64,000 bases of DNA, taken from assembly GCA_013398955.1 (NCBI GenBank), contig VWPU01002895.1, positions 1-64,000 of the forward strand, read 5' to 3'. Source of the stretch: Callaeas wilsoni (taxonomy: Eukaryota > Chordata > Aves > Passeriformes > Callaeidae). Of the stretch, positions 26,301-38,682 are shown piece by piece. The translations under genes were made by a program, and so were the position numbers. Positions within the stretch are counted from its first letter, which is position 1. Each line of letters begins with the position of its first letter. The notes beneath the pieces were generated by a model. It had not been told where the DNA came from, made no database searches, and worked only from the letters and a program-made list of their open reading frames with translations.

Positions 26301-27467
26301 CACTGCTGTTGGTGGTCCTGTTTCTAGCCAAAGGACATGCAAGAGAAAAATGTCTTCATTTGACCGTCCCAGTGTTTGCCACAGCCTGATTTATTAAGAT
26401 AGAAACCTACAATGGCATTTGCTCACCAGACTCTTTACAACTAGAGAAGTGAAAAAGCTTTAGCATTTAAGTGCCTGCATATCATGCAGATAGATGAACA
26501 AGATCTAATTAGAGTGCTAATCATCCATCAGGATGCTCCTCTGATTTTTCCCCTGAACATCTGGATTTGTGCTCCAGCAGCTGAGTACCCCACCAGCTCT
26601 GAGTGTGTTTTGACTGTAGTTATAATAAGAAGATGTAGTATAGTACAAACAAAAGCATAAAAATAAACACTAATTCCACAATATAATGTGGCATAAAAAC
26701 TTCAGAAGAGAAACTCCTCAACATAAATGTGATATTAATTGTTCTGATTATCACTCAATAATGGAGGCATTTTTAGAGATCGTATTTTACAGATCATTTT
26801 TAAAGCTCATCTTCTTTGCCTTGTAGTGGGATCTGAAAAAAAACAGTATGAAAAATCTAAAGTTTCCAAAAAATTTTTGAAGTGGAAGTAATGAAACAAC
26901 ATTTATATTATTCTTTGTTAAATACTAGGCCTATTTGCAGTTTGATGCCCATGGTCTTGAAATCCAAAAGTTAAGATAAAATGTAATTAGATATTTTTAC
27001 TTGTACTCATTAACTCCTAAAGCATGTTTCCTCCACAAACTAAGCAACATTTTCAAGATTCCTAAAAATATCATCACTTCTATTATTTTTTTCTGCCGTG
27101 CATATTCTAGGGCTACTGTATATTGAAATTTTTTTTAAAAGTCAAAATACCAATAGGCACCCTTCTATAAAGATTTTGACATTTGTTACTGCTTGACAAC
27201 AGATAAGCTAAAATTATACCAAAAGGACATTATTTAAATAAATTTAATATTTATAAAACTCCTGTCACTCAAAACTTTGTCTCATAAGTTTATTTTATAT
27301 AATGTTTTCTCCTAACTAGAGCTGGAAAAGATAAGTTAAATGCAAGAAATAAAATTCATTATTTTATGTGAAAAAATCATCCATTTTTGCAAATTAAATC
27401 TATTGCTAAGGGTCATACTGCTTGTTTTCTAGAAGATTTTAAAAATAATATAAATTTATATATGATA
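23310..27467. other. AT-rich unique sequence, no gene seen
   Basis: 4.2 kb with no frame of 60 codons or more until 27387 and no recognised repeat. This is among the emptiest parts of the window. Confidence 0.6.
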
Positions 27468-27896
27468 AACAGAGGGTTGGAGACCCTCTCCTATGCAGAC
27501 AGGCAGAGAAAGTTGTGGCTGTTCAGCCTGGAGAGGAGAAGGCTCTGCTGTTACCTTAGGGCAGCTTCCTATACCTGAAAGGGCTGCAAGAGAGCTGGAG
27601 AGGGGCTTCTGACAAGGTCATGTAGAGATAAAACATCATGGAATGGCTTTAAGCTGAAGGAGGGTAGAATAAGATTAGCTGTAATTCTAAATTCTTTACT
27701 ATGAGATTGGTGAGGTTCTGGAATAGGTTTCCTAGGGAAGCTGTGAGTGGCCTATCTCTGGAAGTGTTCAAGGCCAGGTTGGATTGACCTCTGAGTAACC
27801 TGGTCTAGTGGGAGATGGCCCTGCCCATGGCAAGGGACTTGGAACAAGATAATTTTTAAGGTGCCTTCCAACCTAAACCATTCTATTACTCTATGA
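27468..27896 (+). mobile_element. CR1 LINE 3' end
   Basis: This covers the end of CR1 ORF2 and the 3' UTR of an avian CR1 element in plus orientation. The series AGAGGGTTGGAG, CCTCTCCTATG, TTCAGCCTGGAGAGGAGAAG, GGAGGGTAGA, AGTGTTCAAGGCCAGGTTGG, CTGGTCTAGTGGGAGATG and CCTTCCAACCTAAACCATTC follows the standard CR1 order. It ends in the CR1 terminus TTCTATTACTCTATGA, a degenerate pair of the family's octamer. It is 5'-truncated, as most CR1 copies are, and the coding part is broken. Known biology: truncation comes from incomplete target-primed reverse transcription. Confidence 0.97.
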
Positions 27897-30800
27897 AAAT
27901 GAGGAGAATAAAACATAGAAATGGTATTTATATTATAAAGGGAAAATGTAACGCCTAATGCTGAAAACACTTTGAAACGGAGTTAAACTTAATAAAATAT
28001 GAGCTAGAGTAGTTTGGTACTTACTTGCTATCACAGTTATTAGAATGGGTAATATTTAAGTCCACAGTTAAAATATAACCTTATACATACGTGAGGTAAC
28101 TGCCTGTTCCCAAAACCATTTATACATATCACAGCAGTCTGATAAGAGGAAAAGCTGCTTCCCCACAGTGTTCATGATTGTTATTGAAAAAATAGGTCTC
28201 TTTTATGATCCAAAATAATTGCTCTGTCAGCTACTGGTTTTTTTTGTCCATGGGTGGATTGTTATCTCTGCCTTCGCAACATTTTCCCTATAACTTAAAC
28301 TTTTACTTAAAATCTGTCCTTTTGCATGTGTAGAGAAAAGGGTGTTTTCAATAAATAAGTGTTAGAAAAGCCTAGATGTTTGAATTATTATCAATTGTAT
28401 GCATACAGTATAATATAATATCCAGCTGTGATGATGAAAGGCTTGTTATGTCTATACAACAATGCAGCATAAAACTCAGCGTTGAAATGCTATTGTTCAG
28501 CTTTGGCTTTGAAGGACTATGTAGGCTCCACCTCTCTCTGCTGACATTAGAAGACACTTATTTAACAAGCCTTTTTTGGCATGATATTGTGATAGGAAAG
28601 TATTTTATATCCCATTTCTTCCTTTTGAAAGAAAGTTTGCATAAGCAAAGAATACTTACTCATTGTTGATGAGTATGGTTTGATACATGATGAGTCTAAT
28701 TCTATTCAAATGTGCATTATTTCAAACGAGGTGAAATGCAGTCACAGTCACACTAGGAGTGTGAATTCACTGCAGAAATAGCAAAATAGCAAATATAGCA
28801 AAAATATACAATAATTTACCCTTTCAATTTTGTGAGGTCTTAATCTGTCAATAATTTATATAAAATTTACTTTGCAGTGTCTATTAACTATGCTTTTACT
28901 TCACAAACTGGTCCAGTGGTAACAACAAAAAAAAAACGTTTTCTGTTTAATAAAATGAAGGGGAAAAAAATCGTTAGATTCCAACTACAGATAAACTTGA
29001 AAATTAATATAAAATTATTTCAAGTAAAAGTACAATAGGAGAAGTATATCTATCAGCTGTCTATTATGAAGCCATCTGTAATAACTTGTGATGATTACTT
29101 ATAGCAAGTAAATAAGTGACCTAGGATGATAACTCCTATTGCAGTTACATTTCTACAGCATGAACTGCAAACAAAAATACTGCAGTTTTAATTTTTAATC
29201 TTTCATTAAATGAAGTTCACAGAACACACAGCTTGTGTGTACACTTTCAACATCAGGATGAGATTCTGAATAGGTTCTACCTCGATGTCATTACCATCAG
29301 CTCAAATAACTTTGCAGGATCAGTGTTATCACCTCCATAATGACATATCTGACCTGAGAAAATTTGCTACTGAAACTAATGTAACTATTGAGTAATTCAC
29401 ATGACTGCCTGGGACCTGAGCAAGCTTATTTACTTCAGGGCTTCCCATATTCCTATATTTTTCAAAAGGAGCCAACAATCCCTCATCTTATTCAACTGGT
29501 AATTTCAGAGAGAAGTCAAAAGACCTGCTCGGCTGGTTTGTGGTGATAATGGTTTCTCAGGAAATACCCATTAGAAAAATGCATGTCTCAGTTGCTTCTC
29601 TCTGAATTTCTGGCAAGAGAAATTGTCCAGAGCTTTATATGGCTTTTAATAGATTGTAGGTTTTATTTATGGAAATTTTTAGAGGGGTTTTCAGTTGGCT
29701 GGCCACATTTGGTGGACTTTACTAGCACAACTAATCTGTGATTCCTTAGCGAGTAGAAAAGTTTAGTTAAGTATCGATGTTCTTTGGTTTTGAAAGTATT
29801 TTCCACTTTTTTTTTCATTAAATGATTACAAAATCATTCCCAGTAACCATGTAATTTGAGTATCACATATATAACGATCCCATTTTAGCTGACACATCTT
29901 TATTTTTCCCGTTTGTTTAGGGATTAGTACATAGCTTGCTTTGAATTACTTTCCCAAAAACTTATCAAAGGGGACAAAAATATATCCCCTGTCTGTGTCT
30001 GATATATGTTGTAGGAATTAACATTACCTTCCACAGCAATTTGAATTTGTTGAATTTGTTTATGAAGATAATGCTGAACATTGAAGGTAGATAACAGACA
30101 GACAGTATCCATTGACACAAAGGAAATACATGCATGCACATTCTATGGAATGCTTTGAATAGCTCAGCAGTAATCATTTTTTTATTAGACCAGTATCAGT
30201 GAGAAAATAGTTGTCTTTTGTTCATGTGTCGCAGTCAATACAGTGCCCACATGGGATACAAAAGCTGGTTTTCATCTACAAGGTGAATTTTTTGAGGAAC
30301 CTTCAAATGGTAGTACCAAAAGGCATGAGTGGATATTTCATTGTTGCTTCTGTAGTTGTATCTGCGGTATGAGAACCTGACGCTCTGAGCTGGATCAAAG
30401 GGATAGAAAGTGCCCATGCCAATCTGAACTTGTTTAGTATTGCTTTGAAGCAGGAGCAGTATCAGGTCTTGTTGCTGCATTAGGACTGTTATTTGCTTTG
30501 TAGTTTGCTTGCAAAAGAAAAATGGCAGCAATCGTATTTTTCTCTGAAGGCAAATATCACAAAGTTTTTACAGTAATACAGGCAGACTGAGTATTCTCAA
30601 AGGTCTGTGAAGGAAGAAAGGGATTTTACTATTCAATTAACAGTTTAGATTTTTTTAAAGCCTAATTACCTGCAGAACCACAAACCCACAAAACTAGCAC
30701 GGGCTCGGAGACTGACTAATGATTATGAGCTCACATAAAGAATGACCTCAACACATGGACCTTTTTAAAGTGCATTAAAGGAATAATAAAAGAGGAGTTC

Positions 30801-30977
30801 AGCCTCTCCTCCATCAGTGTGCAGAACTCACTGAGAACTGGATGATTGCAGCTGACCAGTGGGATGTAACCCACCAGTGACAGTGAAAAAAGATGAGATT
30901 TCCAGGCTCCATCAATACAGCATGAGTTGAATAAACTAAGCATTCCACTGATTTCAGCCACCTTTTTTCAACAGTGG
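27897..30977. other. AT-rich unique sequence between CR1 and an ERV LTR
   Basis: No gene supported. A minus-strand frame at 30235-30531 looks unusually protein-like (see findings) but has no supporting splice, start or homology evidence. The 30730-30975 segment just before the LTR is less AT-rich and unassigned. Confidence 0.5.
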
Positions 30978-31568
30978 TGTGCTGGTTTTGGCCAGGGATA
31001 GAGTTCATTTTCTTCACGATGGCTGATATGGGACTGTGTTTTGGATTTGTGCTAAAATGATGATGATAATACAGAGATGTTTCTGCTACTGCTGAACAGC
31101 ATTTGCAGAGGGTCAAGGCATTTTCTGCTTCCCATCTCACCGGTCAGGAGATTGGGAGTGTGCAGGGATTTGGAAGGGAACACAGCCAGGAAAGCTGATC
31201 CCAAACGAGTGAAGGGATATCCCATATCATAGGATGTCATGGTCAGCATATAAAACGGAGGGAAATGGAGGAAGGTGTGGACCTTTGGAGGGATGGTGTT
31301 TGTGTGCCCAAGTCCCCATTACACATGATGGAACCCTGCACTCCCAGAGAAGGCTGAACACCTCCTGATGATGGGAAATACTGACTGACTTCCTTGGATT
31401 GCTTTGCTTGAATGCATGGCTTTTGCTTTAACTATTCAAATATCTTTATCTCAATCCACAAGTATTTTTTCATTTTTACTATTCCAGTCCTCTCTCTGAT
31501 CCTACAGTGGGGGGGGGTAGGAAGCAAGATATTGTATGATATTTAGTTGTTGGCTGGGGTTAAACTAT
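30978..31568 (+). mobile_element. ERVL-type long terminal repeat (5' LTR), plus strand
   Basis: This is a diverged copy of a common avian ERVL-like LTR, about 590 bp. It opens with TGTGCTGGTTTTGGCCAGGG. U3 carries a TATA-like ATATAAAA (31248-31255). A decayed polyadenylation signal, ATTCAAA in place of ATTAAA, lies at 31434-31440. It closes with the typical TTGGCTGGGGTTAAAC. A G9 run (31509-31517) sits in U5. The final CA is lost. A primer-binding-like site and a leader follow, so this is the 5' LTR of a truncated provirus rather than a solo LTR. No gag, pol or env frame is detectable and no 3' LTR is seen in the window. It is an old, inactive copy. Confidence 0.87.
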
Positions 31569-31574
31569 CCTTTT

Positions 31575-31592
31575 TGGCATAAAGTGTGGGCT
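31575..31592 (+). other. Degenerate retroviral primer-binding site (tRNA-Lys type)
   Basis: Eighteen bases starting TGGC lie about six bases after the LTR end, where a primer-binding site belongs. By my memory of the lysine tRNA (Lys-1,2 type) site about 10 of 18 positions agree, including TGGC and a GTGGG core. Position supports the call more than sequence does. Confidence 0.5.
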
Positions 31593-32410
31593 CACTGTGT
31601 TCAAGTTAATGGCAGGTTTATTTGGGGCGTGCTAGGTTGAATTTATGTCTGTTATTGTTGTTTAGCAGTAAATCAGCAAGCTCCTGTGTTTGCCATGGGG
31701 CTCACTTGCCTGGCTGTACTTTGGACTCTCGTGCCTGTTAGCAGCTGCTTTTTGCTTTCTCCTCTCCCTGCAGTGCTGTGCTGCTGATCACCTCCCTCTG
31801 CTGTGCCTGGGAACGTTCTGATAACAGCCACGGCAATGTGCCTGGGCTGGCAGGTGGCCAGGACATCACTGCTGTACCCGTGCTGCTGTACCTGTGCTGC
31901 TGTAATGAACAGGCTGCAATTCCAGTGTGAATTTGAGTCAGTGTCCCTTGGATGAGTCCACAGTGGAGCACACATCCACCTACAGCCCGTGGAGGACCCC
32001 ACGATGGAGCAGGTGGGTGCAACTGAAGAGGGCTGTGAACTGGGAAGCCTGCAATGGAGCAACCTACTGGCAGGACCTGTAGACCTATGGAGAAAGAAGC
32101 CCTGCTGGAGCAGGTTTGCTGGCAGGACTTGTGACCCCATGGGGATCCCATGCTGGAGCAGTCTGTTCCTGATGGACTTTACCTCAAGGAAAGGACTCAC
32201 ATGAGAGTAGCTGCAGCCTATGAAATAGTTCCAGAAGGACTGTCTTCTGTGGGGAGGATCCCACATGGGAACAGGGAAAGCAGACACTCTCCTGCAGCCC
32301 ATGAAGAATACCATGGCGAGGCAGGCTATCCCCCTGAAGACCATGGAAGTTTGTGGAGAACTATAAAAGGAACCTTTTTTTGGTAACCAAGCTAGGGGCA
32401 AGGGGAAGAT
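31593..32410 (+). mobile_element. ERVL leader / untranslated internal region with about 50-bp repeats
   Basis: GC-richer sequence directly after the primer site. TGGAGCA recurs at 31964, 32005, 32055, 32106 and 32154, spacings of 41-51 bp, within units that also share GGCAGGAC or GACCCCA-like words; this is the repetitive leader of avian ERVL-like elements. Related words (CACCTACAGCCCGTGGAGG, ACCATGGCGAGGCAGGCT) recur in the minus-strand LTR at 43625-44714. The 267-codon minus-strand frame (31673-32476) and the 71-78-codon plus frames here result from high GC and are not genes. No gag follows; the internal region is lost or unrecognisable beyond about 32410. Confidence 0.75.
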
Positions 32411-32488
32411 TTTGCTGCAGTGCCAAACATGATGGTCTGGTCCAAAGGGATCAGAGGTAGAGATTATAATAAACATGTCTTTAAATCA

Positions 32489-32628
32489 GTGTTTAAGGCC
32501 TGGTTATAGATAAGACCTTGGGCAATCCGGTCTAGTGGGAAGTGTCCCTGCACATGGCAAGGAGGATTGGGACTAGATGATGTTTAAGGTCACTTCCAAC
32601 ACGTCATCATTCTATGATTCTGTGATTC
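32489..32628 (+). mobile_element. CR1 LINE 3' end (short)
   Basis: A 140-bp CR1 tail. It contains GTTTAAGGCCTGGTT, CCGGTCTAGTGGGAAGTGTC, GGGACTAGATGATG and AGGTCACTTCCAAC, and ends TTCTATGATTCTGTGATTC, two diverged octamers of the CR1 terminus. Plus orientation, heavily 5'-truncated. It lies just past the ERV leader and may have inserted into it. Confidence 0.95.
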
Positions 32629-35600
32629 GAAGTTGTTGTAACCCATGACTTGAGCTGCAAGTTATAGAAGTTGCTTTAACAGGAACCACCTGATCCAAAG
32701 GAGGGGGGAGACTTACACAGAGCAGTGCAACAGTGAACTAACCTGAGCTGGCATTGGTACCCAGTAACTCCACACAGCACATCAACCCTCCTGTCCCAAG
32801 TGACTGCCATTCCCTATATCCCAGAAGCAAATCCATGCACTACTGTATCACAGAGTTAAATATTAAACTGTCCACAACCTCCTTGTTTCAATTACTTTCA
32901 CTCTGATACTTGTGGTGAAATAGACTTATTTTTTCTGAAAATGCAACAAAAATATCCTAACTGCTGCAACAGACACTGAGACACACAAAGCCTAATTACT
33001 TATATTCCACTGATGCATATGTTCTGCAAGTTAGAATGAATTTCTGTCCCACAGGAATTAAAACATTTTCAGGATTTTAAGCAATGTGAAAACTGAAATG
33101 CTCTGTGTTTCTGAATGAATAATCACTGATCTTTTCTTCTTTGCTAATAAGACTGAGCTACAGCTTATGTGACTCAAACCAAATGTTACAAACTAAAACT
33201 GAAGGAACATTTAAGTCTTTTGGAATACTTAGTAAGCACTGAAATACACAGGAAAGCATAATATAAGGGAAAAGTGCTGCTGTGCCTGCAGTTAAATAGA
33301 AGAATAACTTATGTTAAACCATCCTTTCCTTGTAAATTCCCTGAAAAGGACAGGCGCTGCTGTGATCACTGATAATACATTCTTCTGTACTGTCATCCCA
33401 CACTGGCACCCATTCAGCTTTCCCAGTGAAACAGTATAGTATTACAGCTCCATTTTCTTTGTAATTAAGACAGTAGTCAGGACGTCACTCACGCAACATC
33501 ATTACCTCCCTCAGGCTAAAAGACAAGCCTTACAATACTCTGTTCAGAAATGTCAGAATGAAGTTATTAGCCATAAAAATTAACTACGGCAGCCTGTCTT
33601 AATCTTTGCACACATATGTGCACACTTTTAACACAGCTACATAATGGCAGAGGCAATATACAGTAGACAAGCAAACCTTCATTCTTCCCTACCTTGTCTC
33701 AAAGCACATAGCAGACCTTGCAAAATTAATTGATGCAGACCTGCTTTTGCAGGCGGCAGGATTTTTTAAGTGGATACTCCTACCAGAGTCAACAGAAGCC
33801 CATTAAAGATGGCTTGTGCTATTATATTATAAAGCTGAGGAGGAATGGCAGTGTGATGAGAATGTACATTTCCACCCATTTCCTCCTTGAGCATCCAGTC
33901 TCAATTCAGCTCAATATCTCACTCAGTGCTGGATGAAAAGGGAGGCATAACAGGTGGTAGTGATAGTTGAAAAAATCCAATTCTTGTAATTATAGCTCTT
34001 CTGTAAGACAAAACTAGCTTAGGTCTTTCCAAAATTTCTATTCTATACAGAGTAATTATTTAAAAGACAAACCCCAGAGAGAACCAACTTGGCATAAACT
34101 ACTAAGGGGACCCAATCATTTCTCATGGCTATTATGACAGCTAGAAAAAGTTACAGGAAAAATACTACCAGTCTTGAGTGTCAGTGTTTTTTACGGACTG
34201 TATTTGCTCCAACAGCTTCAACATAAAAAGACTCACGGCTCCAGTACTTCCCTGACATTATACTGAACAATTCAGAACACATTTTGTCTCAAGACATTCT
34301 TCAGAGAGTATTTCTAGAACAATAACTTGACTTTACATCCTTTTGCAGAAAAAGCAAGCTCTTAAACCACCTGTGAGAAACATATGCTTGCTCCAGTCCA
34401 TCTCTATTAATTTACCACTTTCACATGCCTTGTAATTAAGTGATATCCTGAAGAGATTTCCTTTTCATGAAGTAAAGCTGTCTTCTCATAAGAACAATAT
34501 GAGAACTATTGATATAGATTAAGTGTTTCTTGTGAAACTCATGTTCCTTTAATTTTAAATTCTACCATTTGATCACTTAATCAGACACTAGCAGATTAAA
34601 AAAATCAAATAATTTCCTTTTCACTTCTCCTCTCTTATTTTATCTTTAATCAAATGTGAACAATAGTACTAATTTTCTGCATATTCTTTTTCATTTTTTC
34701 ATCTAAGAGTGTTAAGTCGCATTGTTTAGGAAAGACAAGAAATTTCACTTTGAAGTTTGCTAGTCAGATTGTTATGAATTCCATAGCTTGTCAAATATCC
34801 ACTTGAAATGAAATTGTGTGATCACAAATGTGGGCTGATTGCACCATCATCTACACATCTTCTAGACACTTGATCTTGATTCTCCATCACTTTGTACCTT
34901 GAGTCATCACCCCGTGACACTGTAAGCCAAGTGTGTATAAATACACAGCTCTGGAGAACACCCAGAATTTCTATCATTCCCTCCGCTGAGGTATGAAGAG
35001 AAATCAGAAAAAGTGGTCTGCCAGTCATAATTATCTGGAACAGGGGAGAGGGGATGAAAAGAAAAAGCATATAGGAGTCTCCAAAAGAAATCTTTCACAG
35101 AAGGTGTCTGTACAGCCTGCTTCCCACACTTATTACAAAGATATGAAGATGCTGGTCAGCAATAAATGGCGGCATGCTTACACAAACTCATCATTTATAT
35201 TGATTCTGCTCTGAAAAGCTTTTCGTTACTTGTTTCTCTGGTTCTGATGGAAATTTCACAAGTTCTTTATCCCTTATCATCAACTATGATAATAAAAATT
35301 AGGTTTCTTTGTATTAGGAAAAAAAAGACTAAAAACCAGAAACATCAAATGACCACATGAGGTGACTAAGGTACAAGATTTGGGGGCAATTATATGTCTG
35401 TATGACTTGTCTTCATATTTTGGTATATTTAAACTACTGTGAAAGTATTCATTAAAAAAAAATTTATTCATTCCCTTAAGCCCTGCATTTTCAAATCAGT
35501 ATGCATAAGTGTTTTCATTTATGTGTCTAAATGGAGTTTGATGTATTTGATTTGGTTCATTTTATGTTGTATATATCGTTCATATTATGATATTGCTATA

Positions 35601-36234
35601 TATCTAAATATTTAAATATAATGATAAGGTGTAAATATCAGTGCAGATATTATTTTTGTATATAGTACTTCTTCCAGTGAACAAATATTTTCTCTGCTTC
35701 CCATTCTCATTTTATTTTATTTTTTAATCAGAGAAACTAGAAATTCCTCATTAGGCCCACAAGCAGCACAGAATTTATAGACTGATTTAACTCCCGTCAT
35801 GACTGTATGAACTGAAGATCCACTTTGCCAGAAAGGAAAAAGAGACCAAAAAGAAGGAATCAGTGCAGAGTGCTGCCCCTTTTCCAAGATGCTGTCACAT
35901 TGGAAGTGGGTTTCCCTGCACCACTTCAGTGTCCTTATGACGAGCTAACCTTACGTTAAGCCTCTTCACACATCTGTAGACCTGCAGGCCAAGAGGTACA
36001 TCACCAGTTTCTGTGTGGCAGCGGTATTCTCTTGACATTTCATCCCCATGGTTTTCTGAGAACAAGTTAAATTGGTCCTAGCATTAAAGATCAGAAAATT
36101 AATGTCTCTAGCTCTCCAGCAATGTCACAAATCTGCTGTTAAGAAGTGGGAGAAATGAACTATTTCATACTAGTTAATAGGATGCTTTATTCAGTCCATT
36201 AATTGTTTCTAGTTTTGTTTTTGTACAGTCTAAC
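32629..36234. other. Unique sequence; first 250 bp possibly remaining ERV internal DNA
   Basis: The segment 32636-32880 is less AT-rich and may be the continuation of the ERV interrupted by the CR1 tail, but I could not match it to gag. The rest, to 36234, is AT-rich with no gene or repeat I can support. Confidence 0.4.
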
Positions 36235-36295
36235 AAAAAAAAACCAAAACCAAAACCAAAACCAAAAAAAAAAAAAAAAAAAAAAAAAAANAAAA
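36235..36295. repeat. (CCAAAA)n plus poly-A tract containing one N
   Basis: Four CCAAAA-type units run into about 26 A, then an N at 36291 and four more A. The N is the only ambiguous base in the window and probably marks uncertain homopolymer length in the assembly. Confidence 0.95.
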
Positions 36296-38499
36296 CTCCT
36301 TTTTTTCATCATTCCTTTAGTTTTGTGGACTGTTCAGTACCAGGAAAGCATTCAGTAATCTAATGACTGAACACAGAAAAATGACATGTCAGGGAAATAT
36401 TGCCACTGCTTTAAGCTCACAGAATTGAAGTAAAGATTGATTTGAGAGAATATCTTCAGTCAGGTCATCATGGTATATTCTTTCAAGACCAAATTTTAAC
36501 AATCTTTATTTTAGTTGTAACTAACTGCATTTACACATGGAGTATGTATTTGTATAGTGTAGTATGAAGACACTATATATGGTGGAGGGTATTTTTCTAT
36601 ATCAATGTAGATACAAATACATTGAAATGCAGTAAAATTTAAAGCAAAAGCTATGCAGTGTCTGTTAACTTCATAAGTTAAGAAGGATAACTTTTGGGTT
36701 TTACTTAAGAAATATATATCTTAGGCTTTAGTATTGAACAGAGAAAAGAAAAGGAATAAAGAATAGTGTAGCAGAATTTGTAAAAAAACTTGGAGGAAAG
36801 ATGAGTGTACAAGTGTGGTGGAGATCACAAATTGTGATGGAATTTAGATCACATTTTTGTGACTTGATGCATATACATTTTTATACTTGGTAGGCTATTA
36901 TATGGTCTTACTGGACCACTCTGTAAGACCAGGCTGAAATGTTTTTTCTTGGTTGTGGACTTAATATCCATTTTAACCATCATGGTACTAGGAAGTACAT
37001 TACCTTAACTGAGACTTAGCAACAACTTACTCAGATGATTTGATGACAAACATGCCTGTCTGCCATTTACACTTTCTTTAAATGAGTAAGCATTTGCAGC
37101 AAGTATATAGCTAGAGTAAATCAGGGAAAGCAAATCTGACCACAGCAGTTTTAAAATTTTAGCCTTCTCAAGAGAGTAAGCCTGAATCTAATATGCATGA
37201 CACACCCTTACTGTGACGTTTTTATAATATTTGGATGTAAATTTGAAATGTTGGACTCAGTTGTTTTGACGTCAATTTAAATTATAGTACCAGGTTTCTT
37301 CCATAAGATTAATATAATGTGTGGTGCAGTTTGAATCTGGAACTCAAGGCTTTCTTCCTGATTCAAGATGCCTTAGCATTTTGCCATGTGCTTCTAACGA
37401 GATTTCTTGCAGAGGCATACAAATAACTTGTCTCATATGACTTGAGGATAGTTTCAAATATCTGGTTCTAAAGCACCACTCCAAAGCTGCTCAGTGTTCA
37501 GACTGAAGTAAAAGTCTGGTTCATCACTGTCATAATAACAATTTTCTAGCCTTGAAAAACATGGACTTCTAGAGACTGTGTCTTGACACCTGTCATCCTG
37601 AAAACAGAGAAATTAAAATTCCAGATATATTGCTGGCTAAGCATTCGCAGATTAGTGTTTCTACTGAAATAAGGTTTTTACCGGTACAGCTATGAAAAGG
37701 CAAGGCTGCTTGAAGCATTACTGGCACTACACTGGCACAGTACCACTGAAGTGGACAAAAAAATACCATATATTGAGCATCTGACCAGTGGGAAATTTAA
37801 TGTACTAGAAGCTGTTGATGGACAACATACTTGCACCATGGCAAATACCAGTGGTACTATACAATCAAGGAAATTTTTCATGAGCTGAGCTTTTCCCTCT
37901 TGGTATCCCAAATGGATTTCAAAAAAAATGTCCCAAAGATTGTATTTTCTTCATTTCCATTTGTAGTATAAGCTCACGCAGTGCACCGCAGAAAGGTCAA
38001 AGAAATATGGGTTTGGAAGATATTTTCTTTCGCAACCCATGCTATGAGTAAATTGCTTCCTCGTAGTTAATACTTATACAATATTACACACCGCTGTCAT
38101 ATGAGCAACTCATCAACTCCCCCAAGTGGATCACTAAATAATATCACTGATAGAATTTTCTAGGCCCATTTTAATTTTTTTTTATTTCTTCTATGTTCTG
38201 ATCTAATATGAAACTTGCATTGATGAAACTGCTACATGTCAAACCCAAATAATCAAAAAATGTAAATGAACTTATCACCAAAGAGAAAGTGTTTCATCTG
38301 CAGCTTTTTTCCACACAGCAAACTTTACCTATATTCATTCTATATATGACAGAAACTAGAACTAGCAAGGATAATTTTATATCTTAAAGTTTTCTTTATA
38401 AAATTCCTTAGCTTTTGCTGTGATCGAACACAAGAAGGGGCATAATGCTCCTCAAACACAGGAGGTTGCTTCAGAATATAAAGCAGGACTTTATACTGC
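36296..38499. other. AT-rich unique sequence, no gene seen
   Basis: No gene or recognisable repeat. A 73-codon minus frame (37690-37911) has no domain. Confidence 0.55.
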
Positions 38500-38682
38500 A
38501 AGGGTGACTGAGCACTGGCACAGTTTTGTCAGAGGATATGGAGTCTCCATCCCTGAAGATATTCAAAAGCTGTCAGAACATGGCTCTAGGTGACCCTGCT
38601 TGAGCAGGGACACTGGACCAGATGGTCTCCAGTGGTCTCTTCCATCCCTAACCATTCTCTTATCCTTTGATTCCATGAATGC
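38500..38682 (+). mobile_element. CR1 LINE 3' end
   Basis: Plus-strand CR1 tail of a different subtype from the 27.5 kb copy. It carries GGGTGACTGAGCACTGGCAC, GGAGTCTCCATCCCTGAAGA, TATTCAAAAGCTGTCAGAAC, CTAGGTGACCCTGCTTGAGC and CTTCCATCCCTAACCATTCT, ending with decayed terminal octamers near 38675. 5'-truncated and non-coding. Confidence 0.95.

Noticed and set aside
31673..32476. 267-codon minus-strand open frame
   Set aside because: It runs antisense through the GC-rich repetitive ERVL leader. High GC and lack of stops in the repeat units explain it; no domain is visible.
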